DNA of 64,000 nt from Sedimenticola sp. (lineage in GTDB: Bacteria; Pseudomonadota; Gammaproteobacteria; Chromatiales; Chromatiaceae): the NCBI GenBank assembly GCA_002869585.1, contig PKUO01000045.1, forward strand, positions 1 through 64,000, in the 5' to 3' direction. Positions within the stretch are counted from its first letter, which is position 1. Each line of letters starts with the position of its first letter. The notes under the pieces were generated by a model, which was given only the letters and a program-made list of their open reading frames with translations, did not search any database and had not been told where the DNA came from. Of the stretch, positions 17,726-26,081 are shown in pieces. Both the position numbers and the translations under genes were made by a program.

Positions 17726-18856
17726 TCAGATACCGATCAGTGTTTCGTCAATCAGCAGGTCGACCACCGCCCGCAGCGCCGATTCATGATCCGAACCGCT
17801 GGCAATAGCCTCGTTGTAGGTTCTGACCTGCCGGTGCGCACTGGTGCCCTGTACGAGGATGGTGCGCATGTGCTCGAGCTCGGAAACACAGCCGAAGTGT
17901 TCCGCATCCTCCCTGACCAGTTCGAGTACCTCTTCAATCAGTTCAGGAAAGGGCACAATCTCGCCCCGGCCGAAGTCGATTAACCCGGCGTCGATGCCAT
18001 AGCGGTGCGCCCGCCAGCGGTTTTCGTTGATCAGAAAGGAGGTGTAGCGGCGCCAGCGTTGATTGTTGGTTCGCAGACGGTAAAGCATATGCATCCAGCA
18101 GCGGTAGAAAGCGGCAATGCAGACCGCGTCGTCCAGGCGGGTGCAGACATCGGTGATGCGCATCTCCAGGGTCGGATAACGGTCGCTGGGGCGGATATCC
18201 CACCACACCTTGGTGGCATCCTCGATCACCCCTGCCTTGACCAGAACGTCGATGTGGCGCTTGTATTCACCGTAGCTGTCAAAATACTCCGGCAGGCCGG
18301 TTCTTGGCATGCTGTCCCAGATGGAGATCCGGTAGGATTTCAGTCCGGTATCACGGCCTCGCCAGAAGGGTGAGGAAGTGCTGAGGGCGAGCATATGGGG
18401 CAGGATATAGCTGGCCTGGCCCATCAGGTCGACGCGCAGGTCATCGTCATCGATACCGATATGAATGTGCATGCCGCTGATCACCAGCCGCCTGACCACC
18501 TCTTGCAGATCATTGGCCAGTTGGTCGTAACGGTCTTTTGGGGTGTGCTCCAGCGTTGATGGCTTGCTGAATGGGTGGCTGGATGCCGCAACCACGGCCA
18601 GCCCGTGTCGTTCGGCCACGGTTGCCACGGTTTTTCGCAGATGGGCCAGTTCATCTCTCGCCTCTTGCAGGGTCCCGCAAACGTGTGTCCCAACCTCGAT
18701 CTGACACTGCAAAAACTCCGGCGAGACCTGACCCTGAAGAAGTTCCTCGCACTCTGCCAGCATCGATTCCGGTGCATGGGGAATCAGGGTTCGGGATTCC
18801 CTGTCCACCAGCATGTATTCCTCTTCAATGCCGATAGTGAATTTGGGTGTGTTCAT
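17726..18856 (-). CDS. Carboxylate-amine ligase, glutamate-cysteine ligase family 2 (YbdK-like)
   Basis: 376 residues from ATG 18856 (MNTPKFTIGIEEEYMLVD). The frame is open to 18958, but that would overlap the upstream gene. IGIEEEYMLVD (ATP/Mg site), GTHVCGTLQEARDEL, SGMHIHIGID and RISIWDSMPRTGLPEYF are GCS2 signatures. Enzymes of this family ligate glutamate to amines weakly; the natural substrate is usually unknown. It follows an N-formylglutamate amidohydrolase gene on the same strand with 32 bases between them, forming a likely two-gene operon. Confidence 0.88.
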   Translation of the reverse strand: MNTPKFTIGIEEEYMLVDRESRTLIPHAPESMLAECEELLQGQVSPEFLQCQIEVGTHVCGTLQEARDELAHLRKTVATVAERHGLAVVAASSHPFSKPSTLEHTPKDRYDQLANDLQEVVRRLVISGMHIHIGIDDDDLRVDLMGQASYILPHMLALSTSSPFWRGRDTGLKSYRISIWDSMPRTGLPEYFDSYGEYKRHIDVLVKAGVIEDATKVWWDIRPSDRYPTLEMRITDVCTRLDDAVCIAAFYRCWMHMLYRLRTNNQRWRRYTSFLINENRWRAHRYGIDAGLIDFGRGEIVPFPELIEEVLELVREDAEHFGCVSELEHMRTILVQGTSAHRQVRTYNEAIASGSDHESALRAVVDLLIDETLIGI

Positions 18857-18888
18857 CGCAGGCCCTTTGTTATCTGAATCCCTGGTTT

Positions 18889-19698
18889 TTATGCCTGGGC
18901 GAGCAGCCCTTCCTGTTCGAACACACCTGAGAGGTGGCGATGCAGAAGGCTGGCCCAATAGTGCGCCTTCTCTTTATCATTGATCAGATCCTGGCGAATT
19001 TCCAGAAGAACGTGCGGATAGCCATTTCGCTCGCAGTGAACATCCATGGTGAATCCGAGCGGATTGCGCGCATGATAGGGTTCATTGTCGCCGATACAGA
19101 GGTCCGGCTCACTGCGCAGACGCTCCAGTAGGGGCTGTGAAATGCGCTGATCCTGATCCCAAAGCACGCCGACATGCCAGGGTCTCGCATGACCCCGATA
19201 CTCGGGGGTGAAGCTGTGTATCGATACCACGACCGGCATTGCCATATTCTCACCCAACCTTTGCAATTGCTCGGTCACGGCATTGTGATAGGGCCAGAAA
19301 AAGGTGTTTGCCCGCCGGGTGATCTCTTCTGGAGACAGGCCTCTGTTTGCCGGAACCTCAATGTCACCGCTGACCTCGGGTATCGATGAACCATCGCCAG
19401 GATGGCGGTTAAGATCGATGACAAGGCGCGAGTATCCAGCGATGAACAGTGAACAGTCGAACAGCCTGGCCAGTTCACGCGCGACATCTTCGCCGCCAAT
19501 GTCATAGGCAATATGTTTTTCAAAATCGCTTTGCACAAGGCCCATTAAACCCAGGCATCTGGGCGTGGTTTTTCTGGCGTGATCACAGAGAATGAGCAGG
19601 GGAGACGTCGTCCGGGGAAGAATCAGCTCAAAGGGTGGTGCTTCATCCACTTCCAGCAGAGATGGCAGAGTGTCGGGTATCTCAATGAGTGAATCCAT
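18889..19698 (-). CDS. N-formylglutamate amidohydrolase family protein
   Basis: 269 residues. Motifs of the FGase family are visible: LLILCDHARKTTPR (metal-binding Asp/His region), YDIGGEDVARELAR, YSRLVIDLNRHPGD, and VVSIHSFTPEYRG; the C-terminal FTMDVHCERNGYPHVLLEIRQDLI supplies further active-site residues. These Zn-dependent enzymes hydrolyse N-formyl-Glu in histidine degradation, but no hut genes are present. With the GCS2 ligase partner the pair may instead act on a glutamyl conjugate. Start ATG at 19698. Confidence 0.88.
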   Translation of the reverse strand: MDSLIEIPDTLPSLLEVDEAPPFELILPRTTSPLLILCDHARKTTPRCLGLMGLVQSDFEKHIAYDIGGEDVARELARLFDCSLFIAGYSRLVIDLNRHPGDGSSIPEVSGDIEVPANRGLSPEEITRRANTFFWPYHNAVTEQLQRLGENMAMPVVVSIHSFTPEYRGHARPWHVGVLWDQDQRISQPLLERLRSEPDLCIGDNEPYHARNPLGFTMDVHCERNGYPHVLLEIRQDLINDKEKAHYWASLLHRHLSGVFEQEGLLAQA

Positions 19699-19828
19699 AA
19701 TCTCAATTCAGTGTTGGCACATAATGTTTCGTGGATAGTTCGGCGATTATCGTACTTTGAAAAGGGTTGTTAGTGTAGTTGCTTTGACGTACTGTTTTTT
19801 ATAATAAGTACAGACTATGGTGGCGGCA

Positions 19829-20284
19829 ATGACAGCACAGGAAAAAAAGGGTTTCAGCAGACCAACAGATGAAGAGATCAAGAGCAGGTTGTCGGAAAAA
19901 CAGTACCAGGTGACACAAAACGAGGGGACTGAAAGACCCTTTGATAATGAATACTGGAATGAGAAACGGCAGGGAATCTATGTGGACGTTGTCACGGGTG
20001 AGCCGCTTTTTTCATCGAATCATAAATACGATTCGGGTACCGGCTGGCCCAGTTTCTACCAGCCGATTAACCAGGGTGTTCTCCAGGAAGACACCGACTA
20101 CAAACTGGGCTATGCCAGAACGGAACTGAAAAGCGCCATCGGGCATTCCCATCTTGGCCATGCCTTTGAAGATGGTCCTTTGCCAACGGGTGTGCGCTAC
20201 TGTATCAATTCAGCCGCTTTGCGGTTTATCCCGAAAGAGGATCTTGAAAGAGAGGGCTACGCCGATTTTTTGTCGATGTTTGAT
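19829..20284 (+). CDS. msrB: Peptide methionine (R)-S-oxide reductase, zinc-less form
   Basis: The coding frame runs to the TGA at 20285-20287 and gives 152 residues from ATG 19829 (GGTGG five bases upstream); an ATG four codons earlier is possible. SelR/MsrB core: [40 protein letters not shown]. Cys125 is the catalytic thiol. Against the E. coli protein all four zinc cysteines are replaced (Asp53, Thr56, Ser102, Gly105), and the resolving Cys of SGCGWPSF is Thr71. It reduces methionine-R-sulfoxide in proteins; regeneration must use a different thiol route. No msrA is adjacent. Confidence 0.92.
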
Positions 20285-20480
20285 TGAAAACCTGAGTGTT
20301 TCTCATAGCCACCAGATGCCCTGATTTCAGAAATAATTAATAGCAAAAACAATGTGGTAGAGATGTTCTCTGCAGTGCTTCACAAAAGGTTGCGATAGGC
20401 ATAAAGCGAAACAAATCGTAACAGTTGGTTTTGCCTGTTTCTTGTAATCTATCCCTAAATGAAGATTTGGGGAGCAAGAG

Positions 20481-20918
20481 ATGGCGCACTACCAATGGGA
20501 ACAGCAGTTGGACACGGGCATCGATACATTTGATCAACATCACCAGCGCATCATGGAATATGCCAATGCCATATTCGATGCCGTCAAGTACAACGACAGG
20601 AAGAAGGTCGGGCAATGCCTGGACCTGTTGCTGGAGTACACCGTGAGTGTATTTTCCTACGAGGATAACCTGATGGAACAGTCGGGCTATCCTTATGCCG
20701 AAGATCACAAGCAGGTACATCGCCGATTCACCGCAAAGATTGCCAACTACCGTGATCGACATTTGGCGGGCGAAGATATTTCCCGGCAGTTGCTCTCAGA
20801 TCTGAAGATTTGGATTACCAACCATGTTCAGCGTGACGACCGGGACTATGTGCCCTATGTGCGGAAGAAATTCTCCACCAGCTGGTTCATGAGGTTGATT
20901 GGAAAAAAGTGCGCATAG
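20481..20918 (+). CDS. Bacteriohemerythrin with one replaced iron-ligand position
   Basis: 145 residues, single hemerythrin domain. Ligands seen: His20/His21 region (FDQHHQRIM), bridging Glu61 (FSYEDNLME), His76 and His80 (DHKQVHRRF), His and Asp of ITNHVQRDDRDY. The His that normally precedes the Phe of the HFxxEExLM motif is Val57 (TVSVFSYED), so a canonical five-His di-iron site is incomplete. O2 or NO sensing or carriage is typical for the family. Good GGGGAG ribosome site; a strong terminator follows. Confidence 0.88.
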   Translation: MAHYQWEQQLDTGIDTFDQHHQRIMEYANAIFDAVKYNDRKKVGQCLDLLLEYTVSVFSYEDNLMEQSGYPYAEDHKQVHRRFTAKIANYRDRHLAGEDISRQLLSDLKIWITNHVQRDDRDYVPYVRKKFSTSWFMRLIGKKCA

Positions 20919-20945
20919 AGTACCAGAAGTAAAGGAAAAAAATGG

Positions 20946-20977
20946 AAGGGGTGGCCAAGAGGGCCACCCCTTTTTTT
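20946..20977 (+). terminator. Strong rho-independent terminator after bacteriohemerythrin
   Basis: Perfect stem GGGGTGGCC / GGCCACCCC with a 5-base loop AAGAG, flanked by AA/TT pairs and followed by seven T. Confidence 0.93.
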
Positions 20978-21158
20978 ATCTTCAAGCGACAGCTTTCTTA
21001 CCGGTGTTCTCGCTTGCGGCAGTGGGCGGTTGAACACTATCAGCCACCCCCCAATCGGGGTATTTAAACCGGGATAGCGATTCAAAGCTAAATTTCCTGC
21101 GACAGCAGCCGATAACCCCACTGTGATTTGGTGATTATCTGCATAAAAGGGGCATACG

Positions 21159-21671
21159 GTGAAAAATATAGGCAAAGCATTTCTGAGCGGTTTGATTCTC
21201 TGGACGGGTATGGCACTGGCAGGCAGCGAGACGCCATTTCCTGGTGACTGGCAGTCATGGAACAAGGCCTCAACTCCCCTGGCCTCAATCGGTGCACTGC
21301 CCGGCTGTGATGCCGATGTCAGCGCACTACCGCCAATCTACCAGGAGACAGTCGAGATCTATTGTGCCGTGCGTCCGGAAGGGCCAGGCGCTGTCGATAT
21401 TCTGGTAAAGCCTGCGGTTGCTGATGCCTATAAGGGCAGAAAGGGTGGATTTCCGGACGGCACCAATATGATTCTTCATCTGAAAGATCTGCAGTTGCTC
21501 TTCGTCACGGGGCATACCGGTGGCGCAGCCCAATACGGGGTGTACAAGGAAGACGGCACGGATGTAACGGATGCCGATGCCAGCAGCATCCTTGGAGTGA
21601 ATACCTGCCGAGTCTGCCATACCGGTTATGCCGATTTCTGTGTGGAAGGACAATGTGGGGCTAGTCAGTAA
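21159..21671 (+). CDS. Periplasmic monoheme cytochrome, P460/c'-beta-like
   Basis: 170 residues, GTG start with AAGGGG seven bases upstream. Signal peptide 1-21 (ends ALAG). A single heme site CRVCH lies near the C-terminus (150-154). [13 protein letters not shown] (98-110) and [13 protein letters not shown] resemble the beta-sheet part of the cytochrome P460 family, where the heme motif is also C-terminal; these proteins bind NO or oxidise hydroxylamine. Two further cysteines follow the heme (FCVEGQC). Family assignment is by pattern only. It sits between a bacteriohemerythrin and a chemoreceptor, consistent with gas or redox response. Confidence 0.65.
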   Translation: MKNIGKAFLSGLILWTGMALAGSETPFPGDWQSWNKASTPLASIGALPGCDADVSALPPIYQETVEIYCAVRPEGPGAVDILVKPAVADAYKGRKGGFPDGTNMILHLKDLQLLFVTGHTGGAAQYGVYKEDGTDVTDADASSILGVNTCRVCHTGYADFCVEGQCGASQ

Positions 21672-21726
21672 CACGGCGGACTTTTGTCAAAGAAGGCGTG
21701 ATAACGCTGGGGTCAGGAGACTGAGT

Positions 21727-23316
21727 ATGAAGGGTTTTAGCATACACAGACTGGGTAATACCTTGCTGCTGGGCATGATGGCAGTAGGCTTTATCGCAGC
21801 ACTGGGATATGGGTTGGTGCTGTATAAAACCCTGGCAGATGGTGAGAGAAATGAACTGGAGAAGATCGCTGCCGCTGTCATGCGCCCGGTCAAGAACCTC
21901 GCCAGTCTGGGCATCAATGGCGGCAATATCATGAAGCTGAAAAGCACTGACGCCACCTCACTATACAGTTCCTCCGAAGTGCTGTATCTCGATGTCAACG
22001 GCACCTCTCAGGGCTCTCCGAAAACGGCCTTTTCCGCCGCGCTACCGCCACAACCGATAAGCTACCAGTACGTCGCTGAGGGTGTGGATGAACAGACAAT
22101 AGAAGCACTGCTTGCGGATACATCGAATGTGGGTGTGATTGAGCAGCAGTGGCTCTATGTTATCAGGTCTGATCTGCCCGATGTGGTAAACGGTGGGCAG
22201 ATTGTGGCGGTGTTTTCTGCGGAGCAACTCAAGGGTTCTATTGCGCGCACCCTGAAATCTGTTTCCATGATCTCGGCTGTGATTTTCATAGTTACAGTTC
22301 TGGGGGCGCACTTTGTGGGCCTGCTGATCACCCGGCCTATAATCCGGGTTTCCAAGGGTATTGGTGAAATCAGCAAGTCGCTTGACCTGTCAAAAAGGGT
22401 GAATGACAAGTGCCGCAATGAAGTAGGCGATACCGCGCGCACATTCAATCACCTGATAGAGCGCATTCAAAGCATGATTGCCAATGTAGACAGCTCAATT
22501 TCAGGTCTGTCTCACTCTTCGCAGCATTTGACTGAAATGACCCACGCCTCAAACAAACAGGTTAACGAGCAGGAGAGCCAGACAGAACAGGTAGCCACTG
22601 CGATGACGGAAATGGCGGCGGTTGTTGACGAAGTGGCCCAAAATGCAAAATCGGCAGCCGATTTTGCCAGTAAGGCCAACCAAGACGCGGAATCGGGTAG
22701 ACTGGTAGTTGAAAATACGGTTTCGATCATCAATGAGGTTGCCAGAGAAGTGGATAACACCTCATCTGTGGTACAGAACCTGGTAGAACAGAGTAACACT
22801 ATCGGTAGTGTGCTGGATGTGATTCGCGGTATCGCCGAGCAGACCAATCTGTTGGCCCTGAATGCGGCGATTGAGGCGGCGCGTGCAGGTGAACAGGGAC
22901 GCGGTTTTGCGGTGGTGGCCGATGAGGTGCGTACTCTGGCGGGTCGTACCCAACAGTCGACCGAAGAGATCCAGAAGATGATCGAACAGCTTCAGGTGGG
23001 GGCTACAGCCGCCAAGAATGCCATGCTAAAGGGCCAGGAACAGGTGAGTATCGCCGTTACTCAGGCCAATTCGGCCGGTGAATCACTCTCGGAAATCACC
23101 AAATCCATCGCCTCGATCAGTATGATGAACCAGCATATTGCGATCAGTGTCGATGAGCAGGCAAAGGTTGCCGAGGAGATCAATAAAAACATCGTGCGAA
23201 TCAGGGAACTCACCGAGCTCACCGCAGAGGTTTCCAGGACTACGGAAGATGAAAGTACACAGTTGACCCGGATGTCTGAGGAGCTCAAACTGCTGGTCAG
23301 GCAGTTTCATATTTGA
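21727..23316 (+). CDS. Methyl-accepting chemotaxis protein
   Basis: 529 residues from ATG 21727 ([16 protein letters not shown] nine bases upstream); the open frame before it overlaps the previous gene. TM1 ~14-36, periplasmic sensor ~37-178, TM2 ~180-203, HAMP ~204-260, then the cytoplasmic hairpin with the invariant tip [20 protein letters not shown]. The sensor domain is ~140 residues with no family I can name. No che genes are adjacent. Confidence 0.92.
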   Translation: MKGFSIHRLGNTLLLGMMAVGFIAALGYGLVLYKTLADGERNELEKIAAAVMRPVKNLASLGINGGNIMKLKSTDATSLYSSSEVLYLDVNGTSQGSPKTAFSAALPPQPISYQYVAEGVDEQTIEALLADTSNVGVIEQQWLYVIRSDLPDVVNGGQIVAVFSAEQLKGSIARTLKSVSMISAVIFIVTVLGAHFVGLLITRPIIRVSKGIGEISKSLDLSKRVNDKCRNEVGDTARTFNHLIERIQSMIANVDSSISGLSHSSQHLTEMTHASNKQVNEQESQTEQVATAMTEMAAVVDEVAQNAKSAADFASKANQDAESGRLVVENTVSIINEVAREVDNTSSVVQNLVEQSNTIGSVLDVIRGIAEQTNLLALNAAIEAARAGEQGRGFAVVADEVRTLAGRTQQSTEEIQKMIEQLQVGATAAKNAMLKGQEQVSIAVTQANSAGESLSEITKSIASISMMNQHIAISVDEQAKVAEEINKNIVRIRELTELTAEVSRTTEDESTQLTRMSEELKLLVRQFHI

Positions 23317-23429
23317 GGTCATGCTTGTCGTTCAGCCGTGAATTAACTACCGAAAACTTGACAAGCCCCCCATACATTCCAGTATTGTTTTAGACACTGT
23401 CTGAAAGCTTTCTATTTTGCAGGTGATTT

Positions 23430-24023
23430 ATGCTCAGAAGTGTGTCGCTGTTCTTCGTAATCTCTTTTGTTTCCGTCCTGTCAATGGCTGACAGCAGCGA
23501 AAGGGCGCGTGAAATCGTCACCGAGAGGTGTTATCTCTGTCATGGTGCAGAGGGTGAGGCATCCAGCGCCATCTACCCGCGATTGGCCGGACAAAATGCC
23601 AAATACATCGCCAAACAGCTGTCTGATTTCAAGCAGGGGCTGCGTAAAGGCACCATGAATGAGATGGCTGCCGATCTCGCGGAAGAAGAGATGCTTGCCC
23701 TAGGTGAATACTTTGCAAGTAAACCGCCTCAGGCACATCGCGTTCGGGATAAAGAGTTTTCTGCTGTAGGCTCCTATCTCTACCACAACGGCAACCAGTT
23801 TTCCGGAGTGGCCGCCTGTAAATCCTGTCATGGTGAAAGTGGCAGTGGGACGGAACAGCTTCCCCGCCTTGCCGGTCAGCACAAGCGCTATGTGGTGGAG
23901 CAGCTGCAGGCGTTCAACAATGGCGCACGTACCAATGACCACGCCATTATGCACTCCATCGCATCAAAACTGACGGAGTTCGAGATGCAGGCCCTGGCGC
24001 AATATATCAGCGGAATGGAATAA
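23430..24023 (+). CDS. Diheme cytochrome c4-like protein
   Basis: 197 residues with a signal peptide (1-20). Two c-type heme motifs, CYLCH (34-38) and CKSCH (130-134), each in a domain of ~90 residues with YPRLAGQNAKYI / LPRLAGQHKRYV repeats. This duplication is typical of cytochrome c4. Candidate axial Met residues are in GTMNEMA and HAIMHSIAS. A periplasmic electron carrier toward terminal oxidases or anaerobic reductases. Confidence 0.9.
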   Translation: MLRSVSLFFVISFVSVLSMADSSERAREIVTERCYLCHGAEGEASSAIYPRLAGQNAKYIAKQLSDFKQGLRKGTMNEMAADLAEEEMLALGEYFASKPPQAHRVRDKEFSAVGSYLYHNGNQFSGVAACKSCHGESGSGTEQLPRLAGQHKRYVVEQLQAFNNGARTNDHAIMHSIASKLTEFEMQALAQYISGME

Positions 24024-24071
24024 GGGTACCGACAGAATAGACGGTCTTGTCAGGGTTTGCTGTTGATCAGC

Positions 24072-24698
24072 TCAGGCGCTTTTATTCTGTTCCCGAAGCA
24101 CCTTGATCTGAAACAGCATGTTTCTCTCTTCCTCTTCGAGCACTGATTCTATATAGCGAATCGTGTTTCTGTAGCGCGGAATAATGTTGTACTTCAGGGC
24201 ATTCACCCGCTTTTGAGCCTTGCGCTGCTCATTGATCAGCCGTGATAAAGCCATTTCTGATTCACCCAGCCGGGTCAGCAGAATGGTGGCGTCGGTCAGG
24301 CTTTTACGCGTCTCGTCGAAGCTGGCGTCGGTGCCGAGTAAACCGACAGGCTCCATGGGCAGTTTTTCTGCCGAAACGGCCGGGTATTCAACACCGAGAC
24401 TGCGCTTGGGGATGATATCCACCCGTATGCTGGACTTGGTGCCCAGACCAGCCTGTTTCAAGGCGCGGCTCCCCATCGAGAGGTGGGAGACGGATAGCCA
24501 GTGGTAGGCGGACTTGATCGCCTCGTGGGTCTGCTGCCTGATGTTCCGGTATTCACCAATCCGCTCGTAGACGAGACGCGTGAGCAGTTCCCGCTTTCTT
24601 TCCAGCAGTGCATGGCCATCTTCAAGAAACGCCACCTGCCGCTTCAGGCTTAGCAGCGTGTTCTTGGTTGGGGCTACTTTGATGATCTTATTGTTCAT
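24072..24698 (-). CDS. V/A-type ATPase subunit D (central stalk)
   Basis: 208 residues; starts VAPTKNTLLSLKRQVAFLEDGHALLERKRE, the subunit D signature, and ends in a long helical hairpin. Forms the rotor shaft with subunit F. Last gene of the operon, one base after the B subunit gene. In place of a clear terminator only weak inverted repeats follow. Confidence 0.93.
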   Translation of the reverse strand: MNNKIIKVAPTKNTLLSLKRQVAFLEDGHALLERKRELLTRLVYERIGEYRNIRQQTHEAIKSAYHWLSVSHLSMGSRALKQAGLGTKSSIRVDIIPKRSLGVEYPAVSAEKLPMEPVGLLGTDASFDETRKSLTDATILLTRLGESEMALSRLINEQRKAQKRVNALKYNIIPRYRNTIRYIESVLEEEERNMLFQIKVLREQNKSA

Positions 24699-26081
24699 CT
24701 ACTTCTTGCTGCTGTGATGATATTTCGCCAGGTCCGTTTCACTGACCCGGGTCAGTGCCGATTTCGGAAACAGGCTCAACAACTCCCAGGACAGATTCAG
24801 TGTTTCGATAATCGAGCGATCTTCGTCTTCATGTTGGCCGACGAATTTCTGATCGAATTCATCGGCGAATTTCAGATAGCGACGGTCTCGCTCTGACAGC
24901 TCATCCGCGCCAATGATGGACGCCAGGTTGCGCGTCTCCTGCGCCTTGGCATACATGGCGTAGAGCTGGTTGGCAACACGGGGATGGTCTTCGCGGGTAT
25001 CATCCTTGCCAATACCATCTTTCATCAGTCGCGAGAGCGAGGGGGAAATGTGTACAGGGGGATAAATTCCCTGGTTGTTCAGCTCACGACTGAGCACAAT
25101 CTGGCCCTCGGTGATGTAGCCGGTGAGGTCGGGAATCGGATGAGTTATGTCGTCCGATGGCATGCTGACCACAGGCACCAGGGTGATCGAGCCATGCCGG
25201 TCCTTGATGCGCCCGGAGCGTTCATAGATCTCGGCAAGGTCCGAATAGAGATAGCCGGGATAGCCCTTCCTCGAAGGTACATCGCCTTTTGCAGTCGCCA
25301 CTTCGCGCAGCGCTTCGGCGTAGTTGGTCATATCGGTCATGACCACCAGCACATGCCGATCCAGATCGAAGGCCAGATACTCCGCCGCCGTCAGGGCGAC
25401 ACGGGGCAGGGCGAGACGTTCCACCGGTGGATCGTCTGCCTGGTTTATGTACATCACCACATTGCCGAGCACGCCGGAGGAGGCAAACTCCTCCTGGAAA
25501 AACCGGGCGTCGGCATAGGAGACGCCCATGGCGGCAAACACAATGGAAAAGCTCGATTCTTCATCGACCAATTTTGCCTGGCGAACGATCTGCGCGGCCA
25601 GCCTGTTGTGGGGCAGGCCGGATGCGGAGAAAATCGGCAGTTTCTGACCGCGCACCAGAGAGTTTAATCCGTCGATTGTCGATATCCCTGTCTGAATGAA
25701 CTCTCTGGGATAGGTACGGGCCGCCGGATTCAGCGCTGAACTGTTGACGTTGCGGCGTATATTGGACGTAATCGGAGGACGGTCATCCTTGGGTTCGCCA
25801 ATGCCATTGAAAACACGCCCGAGCAGTTCCGGCGAGAGACTTATCTCCAGGGGCTCATCGAGAAATCTAACCCAGGTGTTCTCGAGATCCAGGTCCTCGG
25901 TCCCCTCATAGATTTGAATCAGAACTTCATTGTCCGTGGTCCGGATAACCTGTCCGTTTCTTTTGTGATCTCGGTGGTCTTTGATCAGCACCCGGTCGCC
26001 GAAGGCGATATTGGGCACGTCCTTGACTATCAGAAGTCCACCCTTTGCCGATGCGCTGGTTCGATATTCCTTCGCGCTCAT
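24699..26081 (-). CDS. V/A-type ATPase subunit B (non-catalytic)
   Basis: 460 residues, full length. ATPase alpha/beta family with degenerate P-loop (PIFSASGLPHNRLAAQI) as expected for B. VLVVMTDMTNYAEALREVA, RKGYPGYLYSDLAEIYERSG and PDLTGYITEGQIVLSREL are diagnostic. It forms the A3B3 head with subunit A. The start follows directly on the A stop (TGA, then ATG at 26081). Confidence 0.96.
   Translation of the reverse strand: MSAKEYRTSASAKGGLLIVKDVPNIAFGDRVLIKDHRDHKRNGQVIRTTDNEVLIQIYEGTEDLDLENTWVRFLDEPLEISLSPELLGRVFNGIGEPKDDRPPITSNIRRNVNSSALNPAARTYPREFIQTGISTIDGLNSLVRGQKLPIFSASGLPHNRLAAQIVRQAKLVDEESSFSIVFAAMGVSYADARFFQEEFASSGVLGNVVMYINQADDPPVERLALPRVALTAAEYLAFDLDRHVLVVMTDMTNYAEALREVATAKGDVPSRKGYPGYLYSDLAEIYERSGRIKDRHGSITLVPVVSMPSDDITHPIPDLTGYITEGQIVLSRELNNQGIYPPVHISPSLSRLMKDGIGKDDTREDHPRVANQLYAMYAKAQETRNLASIIGADELSERDRRYLKFADEFDQKFVGQHEDEDRSIIETLNLSWELLSLFPKSALTRVSETDLAKYHHSSKK

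Noticed and set aside
24984-25667. Long plus-strand open frame (227 codons) inside the ATPase B gene
   Set aside because: It is antisense to a strongly conserved subunit; composition reflects the B gene's codon pattern and it has no recognisable domain or ribosome site.
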